This document shows, one piece after another, positions 8,647 through 15,245 of a DNA stretch of 64,000 bases (positions within the stretch are counted from its first letter, which is position 1; each line of letters starts with the position of its first letter). The position numbers and the translations under genes are program-made. Source of the DNA: Bacillus sp. FJAT-25509 (GTDB lineage Bacteria; Bacillota; Bacilli; Bacillales; Bacillaceae_G). Location of the stretch: the NCBI RefSeq assembly GCF_001420605.1, contig NZ_LJIZ01000003.1, forward strand, positions 434,001 through 498,000, given 5' to 3'. The notes beneath the pieces are model-generated. The model saw only the letters and a list, made by a program, of their open reading frames with translations. It did no database searches and was not told where the DNA came from.

Positions 8647-8874
8647 TTACTCTTCAATCTTTTTAGAAAAAACTTTACCATTGTTTAATTGACACCAATC
8701 CAAATCTGTTGTGTCTCTGTATTTTTCATTAAACTCATCTATCGTAAGGAAAACTTCAATATTACCTTTTTCAAGTTCTAAAAGAAGCGTATAAGGAGTT
8801 AAGCCGTAAACATTAGAAACAGCAATTAATTCACCAATATGTATTTTTTCAGAAAAATCAATTTTGTCTTCCAT
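8647..8874 (-). CDS. Small hypothetical protein, 75 aa
   Basis: The gene starts MEDKIDFSEKIHIGE after a clear AAGGAGAG site. The protein is acidic (many Asp/Glu), with no membrane segment, signal or cysteine pair. It converges with the preceding small gene. I do not recognise its family. Confidence 0.6.
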   Translation of the reverse strand: MEDKIDFSEKIHIGELIAVSNVYGLTPYTLLLELEKGNIEVFLTIDEFNEKYRDTTDLDWCQLNNGKVFSKKIEE

Positions 8875-9040
8875 TTCAATCTCTCCTTACCCTATAGAAT
8901 TTAAAGTCCAAAGTACTTTTATATTCTGCCCTTAATACAAATTTATCTTCAAAAATACTTCAATAAGATTTTGATTAAATTAACTATAAGTACGAGACCG
9001 ACTTCATTACAAATTGAAAAAAGTGAATTTAAAAGAGTAA

Positions 9041-9078
9041 AAATGACTCAAGTGTGTTTCTTGAGTCATTTTATTTTT
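9041..9078. terminator. Orphan terminator-like hairpin in the 8875-9304 gap
   Basis: AAATGACTCAAG / CTTGAGTCATTT forms a 12-bp stem with a 7-nt loop, followed by a T-rich tract on the plus strand. No ORF lies between 8881 and 9040 that it could serve, so it may end an uncharacterised small RNA. The rest of the 430-bp gap holds the ric regulatory region. Confidence 0.6.
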
Positions 9079-9212
9079 GGCTTTGCTTACAGAAATAATT
9101 GTATTAATAGTATTATTTTTTATTTGTTTATGTTTTATTAATTTTATGATGCAATTATTAATACCTCGCTTCTATTTAAGAAAATAAATTATTTCTATAC
9201 CTAAAAAACCTC

Positions 9213-9236
9213 AATTTGTGATTTATATCACAAATT
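9213..9236. promoter_or_regulatory. Perfect FNR/CRP-type palindrome upstream of ric
   Basis: TGTGA-TTTATA-TCACA is extended by AATT/AATT to two perfect 9-bp arms around a 6-bp spacer. Its centre is 80 bp before the ric ATG. If transcription starts near 9266, the site would sit at about -41.5, the usual activating position. It lacks the A/T bases of the Rex consensus at the inner positions. The convergent CRP-family gene at 10057-10746 carries the residues that read TGTGA, so it is a good candidate for the cognate regulator. Confidence 0.7.
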
Positions 9237-9304
9237 CATATCAATATTTTTGTTAATCTTCTTTTAGAAAGACAAAACAACAAAAATCTTACGGGGGTAC
9301 TAAA

Positions 9305-10012
9305 ATGAATCAACCATTTAATGAGCTATCTAAGATTAGTGAGATTGTTACTGAATTCCCAAAGGCAAGTGATCTATTTAAAACATATCGAATTGATTTT
9401 TGCTGCGGTGGAAATAGACCTCTAATTGAAGCGATTGAAGAAAAAAATTTATCAAAAGATGAAATTTTAACAAAACTAAATACACTTTATCAAGAAACAA
9501 AATTATCAAACGAAGTAGTAATTGATTTTAAAGAAGCATCTAGTAGTGATTTAATCGATCATATTATAAGTAAGCATCATCGTTTTTTAAATGAGGAATT
9601 ACCTCAATTAAGCCCATATGTAACGAAAGTAATGCGAGTTCACGGAGAAACTCAACCTCATTTAGTAAGATTACACAAACTGTTTTTTGATTTAAAAACA
9701 GAATTAGAGCAACATACTTGGAAAGAAGAATCAGTGGATTTTAAATTAATTTTAGAATATGAAAAAAACCCAACGGAAGAAAATTACAAGAAATTAAGTA
9801 AAGTCGTTAACGAGTTAGAAAATGAGCACAGTTCTGCAGGGGATATTTTAAAAGAATTACGTGAAATCACGAATGACTATACTCCACCAATGGAAGCATG
9901 TGGTACTTACCGCCTGGTTTATCAAAGACTTGAAGCTCTTGAGGCTGATACATTCCAACATATCCATTTAGAAAATAATATATTGTTTAAACGAGCAATT
10001 GTTAGGACTTAA
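9305..10012 (+). CDS. ric: Iron-sulfur cluster repair di-iron protein Ric (ScdA/YtfE)
   Basis: This cytosolic protein restores Fe-S clusters damaged by nitric oxide or oxidants. The N-terminal ScdA_N domain (residues 1-65) has the signature FKTYRIDFCCGG. A hemerythrin-like domain follows, with di-iron ligands visible in SKHHRFLNEELP, ETQPHLVRLHKLF, NELENEHSSAG and FQHIHLENN. The length of 235 residues is normal. The gene is monocistronic and ends in a strong hairpin. Upstream is a perfect TGTGA-N6-TCACA site, which fits control by low oxygen or NO. Confidence 0.93.
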   Translation: MNQPFNELSKISEIVTEFPKASDLFKTYRIDFCCGGNRPLIEAIEEKNLSKDEILTKLNTLYQETKLSNEVVIDFKEASSSDLIDHIISKHHRFLNEELPQLSPYVTKVMRVHGETQPHLVRLHKLFFDLKTELEQHTWKEESVDFKLILEYEKNPTEENYKKLSKVVNELENEHSSAGDILKELREITNDYTPPMEACGTYRLVYQRLEALEADTFQHIHLENNILFKRAIVRT

Positions 10013-10030
10013 ATAAATCTAGTTTATATA

Positions 10031-10058
10031 GGAGCATGACAACTCATGCTCCTTTTTT
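10031..10058 (+). terminator. Terminator of ric
   Basis: GGAGCATGA / TCATGCTCC with a 4-nt loop is followed by T6. It lies 18 nt after the stop and touches the end of the convergent regulator gene. Confidence 0.9.
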
Positions 10059-10746
10059 AGTTAACTTCCGCTTGCAATTCTTCTATATTTATTACAAAAA
10101 AACCCTCTGAATCAATCGTAACTAATTCCTTTTTTCTTAATTGGTTTATCGTACGGTTTACTGACTCTCTGGATGAACCAATCATATTAGCAAGTTCGCG
10201 ATTCGTAAAATGAGTTGTTACTTTAGATTGATTTTTATCTAAAGATACCCCATTCGATTTACATAGACGTAGTAGTAACATGATAACTTGGTCATATGTA
10301 TTATGTAGGGTTTGTTCAACTAATCTCGCTTGTAAGTCAATAATTTTTTCTCCTAAAAACTTAAATAACTTAATACATAATTCAGGATATTTAATCAGAA
10401 TTTCCTCAAAGTCAGCGATTGGAGTGACAATTAACTCCGCTGTTTTGAGAACTTCAACATGAGCAGGGAAAGTTCCTTTTCGAAATAAGCCAACATGTGG
10501 AAACATCTCGCCAGTTCGGGGTATCGAAACAATTTGTTCTCTACCCGACGGATCAGTTATATGTATTTTTACTTTTCCAGAGTGTATAAAAAACACTCGA
10601 TCAAGTTTGTCACCTTGCATACAGACAAATGATTTTACTTTATATATTCTCATATGTGAAATATCTACTATAGATTGAAGCTCCTCATCCGATAGATCTT
10701 TAAAAAGTGGCACTTTTTTAAAATGATTAAAAATCACATCTGACAT
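10057..10746 (-). CDS. Crp/Fnr family transcriptional regulator
   Basis: The 229-residue protein has an N-terminal cyclic-nucleotide-binding fold (about residues 10-125), a dimerisation helix (LCIKLFKFLGEKIIDLQARL) and a C-terminal winged helix. The recognition helix, SRESVNRTINQLRKK, keeps the Arg, Glu and Arg used by E. coli CRP (SRETVGRIL) to read TGTGA. Its three cysteines (in SFVCMQG, PELCIKL and LRLCKSN) are scattered, without the C-terminal cluster of B. subtilis Fnr or the N-terminal cluster of E. coli FNR. A classical 4Fe-4S sensor therefore seems unlikely. The signal is unknown; ArcR-like or NO/haem sensing are options. It converges on ric. Confidence 0.88.
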   Translation of the reverse strand: MSDVIFNHFKKVPLFKDLSDEELQSIVDISHMRIYKVKSFVCMQGDKLDRVFFIHSGKVKIHITDPSGREQIVSIPRTGEMFPHVGLFRKGTFPAHVEVLKTAELIVTPIADFEEILIKYPELCIKLFKFLGEKIIDLQARLVEQTLHNTYDQVIMLLLRLCKSNGVSLDKNQSKVTTHFTNRELANMIGSSRESVNRTINQLRKKELVTIDSEGFFVINIEELQAEVN

Positions 10747-10842
10747 TCAAAATACTCCTCTATAAAAAATTCCTAATACTCATTTAACATCTATTTTGCA
10801 TATCAACTACAAGTATTTACCTATACCACTTATATAATTAAT

Positions 10843-10870
10843 AAAAAAAGACTCCTTTGATAAGAGTCTT
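10843..10870 (-). terminator. Terminator of the adenine deaminase gene
   Basis: The stem AAGACTC / GAGTCTT with a 9-nt loop is followed by T7 on the minus strand. It starts 9 nt past the stop codon. Confidence 0.88.
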
Positions 10871-10878
10871 CATTTAGT

Positions 10879-12600
10879 TCAGTTATTTAGAAAAACTGGA
10901 ATAAATTTAAATTCATTTACATTAAATAAACCTTTTGTCGTAATTTTTATACTTGGAATTACAGGCAGTGCTAGAAATGATAATGTTAAAAAAGCGTTAA
11001 ATGTATTGTTTGGTCTAATTTGAAGTAATGATTTTTCAATTTGGAGTAAACCTGCTTCTACTTCTTCTGCAGATTTATTACTCATTAAACCGCCAATTGG
11101 TAATGATAATTTGGCAATTACTTTTCCAGAGGATACGACTACAATTCCACCGTTCATTTCTTCAATTGTTTTAATTGCAAGATACATATCAGCATCATTC
11201 ATACCGGCAACGATTAATTGGTGTGAATCATGAGCTATTGTTGTAGCGATTGCTCCCTCAATTAAATTTAAACCTTTAACAATTCCAAGACCAATCTCTT
11301 TTTCAGAATGGTAGCGATCTATTACTGCTATTTTACATAAGTTTTCAGCGACATTTGGAACAAAATAAGTATATTCATTTGATAATTTTTTAATTAAATG
11401 ATTTGTTACGATACTATTTGGATTAATTTCAATTATATTAGCAAGCTTTTTGGAGTCGGTTTTTAATTCGAGATCTTCAATCTTTAGATCTCCTAAGCTT
11501 ACTTTTGAATCAATTACATTTGACTCTTCACTATTAATTCGTTTACTAATTTGTTTGTTTTTAACGATAAACTCATTTTTACACCATACGTCCGTAACTT
11601 CTACTGATTCTAAGTCGTTTAAAAATACTAAGCTTGCTTCATATCCAGGAGCAATTGCTCCTTTTTGTTTTAAACCATAACATGTTGCTGGATTTAATGT
11701 TGCCATTGAATAAGCAGTCACTGGGTGAATTCCAAATTTGATTGCTGTACGAATACAAAAATCAATCGAACCCTCTTTCATGATATCGTCTAAATGTTTA
11801 TCATCAGTGCAATACATAATTCGCTGGGCATTTCGATCATTTACTGCAGGTAATAAATCCTTTAGATTTCTTGCAGCGGACCCTTCTCTAAATGCAACAT
11901 ATAACCCTGCTCTTAGTCTTTCCATTACTTCCTGTACATTTGTACATTCATGATCAGTTGAAATACCTGCATAGGAATATGTGTTTATTTCATTTTTAGA
12001 TAGTCCAGCTAAATGACCATCGATTGGCTTTTGATAAGCGTGAGCTAATTTTAATTTATCGATCATTTGTTTTTCCATCGACATAACAGCAGGATAATCC
12101 ATTACTTCAGCTAAGCCAAGTACTCTTGGATGTGTCATAAAAGGCTCTAAATGTTCTGCATAAAGTATGGCTCCCCCGCGCTCTAATGAGGTTGCTGGTA
12201 CACATGACGGTAACATAATTCTAACGTCTAACGGAATATTTTCTGATGCGTCTAACATCATTTTTATTCCATCAACCCCAGCAACATTTGCGATTTCATG
12301 AGGATCGGTAATAACTGTAGTTACACCATGTGGTAGCACAGTTCTCGCATATTCACTAGGTAAAACCATCGATGATTCGATATGAACATGGGAATCAATA
12401 AAGCCTGGTGATATATATTTACCTTCTGCATCTATTACTACATTAGCTTCATAATCACCTATTCCAACTATTATTCCATTTGTAATTGCAATCGAATCTT
12501 CTATTATTTCTTTCGTAAAAACATTTATTACTTTCCCATTTATGATTAAAAAATCAGCCTTTTCAGCTTTTGTTGACGTTTTCATCTCATGTAGATTCAT
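10879..12600 (-). CDS. ade: Adenine deaminase
   Basis: The enzyme deaminates adenine to hypoxanthine plus ammonia in purine salvage. The 573-residue amidohydrolase has the metal-binding HxH in FIDSHVHIES (near residue 72), the DPHEIANVAG motif, DGHLAGLSK, and the metal Asp in YCTDDKHLDD. The C-terminal domain includes TTIAHDSHQLIVAG, typical of AdeC. The start ATG has a perfect AGGAGG 8 nt upstream. That Shine-Dalgarno sits inside a self-complementary hairpin controlled by a purine-type riboswitch. The gene is monocistronic with its own terminator. Confidence 0.95.
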   Translation of the reverse strand: MNLHEMKTSTKAEKADFLIINGKVINVFTKEIIEDSIAITNGIIVGIGDYEANVVIDAEGKYISPGFIDSHVHIESSMVLPSEYARTVLPHGVTTVITDPHEIANVAGVDGIKMMLDASENIPLDVRIMLPSCVPATSLERGGAILYAEHLEPFMTHPRVLGLAEVMDYPAVMSMEKQMIDKLKLAHAYQKPIDGHLAGLSKNEINTYSYAGISTDHECTNVQEVMERLRAGLYVAFREGSAARNLKDLLPAVNDRNAQRIMYCTDDKHLDDIMKEGSIDFCIRTAIKFGIHPVTAYSMATLNPATCYGLKQKGAIAPGYEASLVFLNDLESVEVTDVWCKNEFIVKNKQISKRINSEESNVIDSKVSLGDLKIEDLELKTDSKKLANIIEINPNSIVTNHLIKKLSNEYTYFVPNVAENLCKIAVIDRYHSEKEIGLGIVKGLNLIEGAIATTIAHDSHQLIVAGMNDADMYLAIKTIEEMNGGIVVVSSGKVIAKLSLPIGGLMSNKSAEEVEAGLLQIEKSLLQIRPNNTFNAFLTLSFLALPVIPSIKITTKGLFNVNEFKFIPVFLNN

Positions 12601-12609
12601 GTTTGTTTC

Positions 12610-12720
12610 CTCCTAAATATTTAGGAGAGAATATGCTATGTCATATCTCTCGTAGTCAAACTATATCGGCAGCTTGGTAGAAACTTTTGGACCGGTTATT
12701 TCCAAAATTATACGAGCGTA
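12610..12720 (-). promoter_or_regulatory. Variant purine riboswitch with SD-sequestering platform
   Basis: On the minus strand, P1 is CTCGTA / TACGAG (12711-12716 with 12649-12654). J2/3 is the canonical AGTTTCTACC, and J3/1 is GACTACG, whose C corresponds to C74 of guanine-type aptamers. P2 is TTTTGGA / TCCAAAA with a loop ending CCGG, and P3 is AAGCT / AGTTT with the loop GCCGATAT. GG and CC needed for the loop-loop contact are present, but both loops differ from the usual ATATGG and CCGTAAA. Downstream, CTCCTAAAT / ATTTAGGAG (12610-12627) buries the ade Shine-Dalgarno. An alternative stem, GAGAG..TATG with CATA..CTCTC, competes with both P1 and the sequestering hairpin, implying translational OFF control. 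Confidence 0.82.
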
Positions 12721-12985
12721 TTAAGAATCACTTTATTTTTTAGTGAGACAGACGAAAAAACAAGTTTTAGGACGATGTCTTCATACTGAATCATTTAAAG
12801 TGAATAAACTTAATTAGCTAATATTTAATTGTAAAAAACTATATTGATAGTATTCTATAAAATTTTGAGTCTAAAAAGCAATAACTATTTTAAGAGTTTT
12901 AAATATAAAATAATTCATAATTTTCTCGTTAATGAATACTATTTTAAATGGGATCGTAGGATGGTAATCATAGGAGGTATGTAGT

Positions 12986-13744
12986 TTGAAGAAAGTGGTA
13001 GAAAAAAAACGAATAAACCCGAATATTTTTAATCATTTTTCATCCTATTCAAAAAAAGAGGACAATTTGTTCCCCGTTAATTATAATCGATTTGATTCGT
13101 TCCAAAGGCTAATAAAAAATAATTCACCAATAAGTTATAAACAAGACAATATAATAAAGCAAAATTTAGCTTTTATAAGACTCGTTAATGTTTTACCAAA
13201 AAAAATAAGCTTAGACATATATGTTAATCGTACTAAATTTATTTCGAATTTAACTTATAAAGAATCAACTCACTATTTAACTTTACCTTCAGGGGTACAA
13301 TTTGTTGAAATTTTTAAAACGAATGATCAATCAAAACCAATTCATTCTGAACAACTAAATTTACTTGCTGAGCAAAAATATACGATTGCTATTGGTCATA
13401 ACTTTGACCAAATCTCACTGTTTTCATATATGGATAATAATTCCTTGCCACAAGGAGAAGCTAAAATTCGCTTTATTAATTTATCCCCTAATTCACCTAA
13501 TCTAGATTTTGCAGTAAAAGCTGGTGAAGGCGATGTTGTTTTCCCAAATGTCCCATACCGAAATGCCTCAGAATATTTGCTTATATCACCTATGACAGTT
13601 AATTTGGAAATACGACTAACAGGTACGAAAATGATCTTATTTCCTCTCTATAAATCAAAGTTTAAAGAAAATATAGTATATGATTTAATTTCAGTTGGGT
13701 GTGTTGAAGAGGATCCAAGATTTGAAGTCATTAAATTATTTTAG
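12986..13744 (+). CDS. DUF4397 domain-containing protein
   Basis: The 252-residue protein contains two beta-rich DUF4397-like repeats. The first runs from about residue 60 (AFIRLVNVLPKKISLDIYVN) and the second from about 160 (AKIRFINLSPNSPNLDFAV). Each has the 'R-x-x-N-x-x-P-x-x-x-x-x-D' pattern typical of this domain. No signal peptide is evident and the first ~50 residues are Lys/Asn-rich. The start is a TTG, supported by AGGAGG 8 nt before it. In Firmicutes such proteins are often surface- or spore-associated, but the function is unknown. It is monocistronic with a strong terminator. Confidence 0.78.
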   Translation: MKKVVEKKRINPNIFNHFSSYSKKEDNLFPVNYNRFDSFQRLIKNNSPISYKQDNIIKQNLAFIRLVNVLPKKISLDIYVNRTKFISNLTYKESTHYLTLPSGVQFVEIFKTNDQSKPIHSEQLNLLAEQKYTIAIGHNFDQISLFSYMDNNSLPQGEAKIRFINLSPNSPNLDFAVKAGEGDVVFPNVPYRNASEYLLISPMTVNLEIRLTGTKMILFPLYKSKFKENIVYDLISVGCVEEDPRFEVIKLF

Positions 13745-13800
13745 AATTATTTTGACCGATAAGGAATTAACGGCAGGAGATTGGTAGCTCTGGTTGAAAA

Positions 13801-13835
13801 AAAACAGGATTGTCAAAATTAGACAATCCTGTTTT
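13801..13835 (+). terminator. Terminator of the DUF4397 gene
   Basis: A perfect 14-bp stem AAAACAGGATTGTC / GACAATCCTGTTTT with a 7-nt loop is flanked by A and T runs, so it may work in both directions. Confidence 0.9.
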
Positions 13836-13923
13836 GTTATTTACTCACTAATCTAACAACACTCATACTATTCACGTACTTTGTAAGCTTACATTCACAC
13901 GAAAAATCTTTAGTTATTACCTA

Positions 13924-13954
13924 ATAAAAAAGAACGACCTTTAATAGTCGTTCT
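13924..13954 (-). terminator. Terminator of the DUF2339-DUF3999 operon
   Basis: The stem AGAACGAC / GTCGTTCT with an 8-nt loop runs into T7 on the minus strand, 26 nt after the stop. Confidence 0.85.
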
Positions 13955-13979
13955 AAAGTTATTTATTTAATAAATCATT

Positions 13980-15245
13980 TTATTTTTTTGGTCTGCTCAT
14001 TTTTATAATAAGAAAAACAATAAGCACTAGTGACACCGCAATAATAATACCATTAAACCAAATTTTCGTTTGAAACCAACGAGGTTTTTGAGCGTCTACG
14101 ATAGGCGAGACAATCATTTGTTCTTTTAATTTCCCTAACACCAAATTTTCTTTTTGAATATACTGTTTGAAGTTCTCAATATCATACTTTGGTGCTTCTA
14201 CATGATCGTTCCCATAAAGCAACTTGTATGGCCCAGTACCCGTGTCCTCAAATATAATCTTATCCAAAAAATATTCGACCTTTATTCCCTTTATATCCAA
14301 TGGTGGATTGTCTTCGTTATTAATTTTTATTGTAAAATATGGCTGCGTAATTGGAGTTACTGCTGTGATCGTAGTATCGTTAATTTGAACGTTTTTAAAA
14401 TTAATATGATATATCTCATTTTTACCATCAACTTGAATTTCATTATCCTTTGGGTCAAATACAGAATAAGCTCGAGTAAAATTATTATCAATGTCCAGCA
14501 TTATTGTCTTGATTTTAAGCCTATTTTTATTCTGGATTGCAATATCCGTCAACTTAGAACCCTCTTTAATTTTAAAAGTGGGATTACTAGTTTTCTTATA
14601 ATCATTCCATTTAAAATCGTAAGTTTTATGAACTAAATGTAGCTGTTTAAAAATCAGATTTTCAACATTATCTAGCACTTTTACTCGATAAAAACTATAT
14701 TTATGGACAGTGCCAAGATTAATCATTTTATTTTCTAATCGATCAGTCCGGTATAGGTCATTTTTCTTTATATACTCCCACAGATTACCATCATAACTAC
14801 CATAGACTTCTACATGCTTTAAAAAATCTAAATTCGGCAAATCGATCAGTAGTGTATCTCCTTGAATATCCTCATTTTCTTTTATTGGTGTGATACGAAA
14901 ATCCAAGATCGTATTTTGATCTTTCTTTGCAGTATTCACTAAGGTTGAAGAATAGACTATGTTTTGCTCCTGCGATTCTTTATAGCCATTTTCTATATAA
15001 AATGGAACAAACTGCCCCTTACTGTTTACGATTCGAAGGTCATTTAAATTCTCATCTGCTCCTGCATATACTTCTTCATCCAAAAAAAATGATTGGTATT
15101 TATTATGATCTGGTATATCAATTGACTTGGAAAAATGCCAATCCTTACTATTATCCTTTGCTTCGATAACTGTAAAGATCGGTAACATAAAAACCAAGGA
15201 AGAAATACTAGCAATTAAACTAATTTTTTGAATCAACTTGACCAT
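13980..15245 (-). CDS. DUF3999-like exported membrane protein
   Basis: I start the 421-residue protein at MVKLIQKISLIAS. GGGGGAGCAAC precedes this ATG, and the longer frame would overlap the upstream gene far more. It has an N-terminal signal peptide (about residues 1-28, ending near IEAKD). A large beta-rich extracytoplasmic region contains a galactose-binding-like segment (HVEVYGSYDGNLWEYI). One C-terminal transmembrane helix (IIIAVSLVLIVFLII) precedes a basic tail. The layout matches DUF3999 proteins, which are usually encoded next to DUF2339 proteins as here (26-nt overlap). The role is probably in the envelope; it is not biochemically defined. Confidence 0.72.
   Translation of the reverse strand: MVKLIQKISLIASISSLVFMLPIFTVIEAKDNSKDWHFSKSIDIPDHNKYQSFFLDEEVYAGADENLNDLRIVNSKGQFVPFYIENGYKESQEQNIVYSSTLVNTAKKDQNTILDFRITPIKENEDIQGDTLLIDLPNLDFLKHVEVYGSYDGNLWEYIKKNDLYRTDRLENKMINLGTVHKYSFYRVKVLDNVENLIFKQLHLVHKTYDFKWNDYKKTSNPTFKIKEGSKLTDIAIQNKNRLKIKTIMLDIDNNFTRAYSVFDPKDNEIQVDGKNEIYHINFKNVQINDTTITAVTPITQPYFTIKINNEDNPPLDIKGIKVEYFLDKIIFEDTGTGPYKLLYGNDHVEAPKYDIENFKQYIQKENLVLGKLKEQMIVSPIVDAQKPRWFQTKIWFNGIIIAVSLVLIVFLIIKMSRPKK

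Noticed and set aside
9213-9236. Reading the ric palindrome as a Rex site
   Set aside because: Rex prefers A after TTGTGA and T before TCACAA. The inner bases here are TTTATA, so the FNR/CRP reading fits better.
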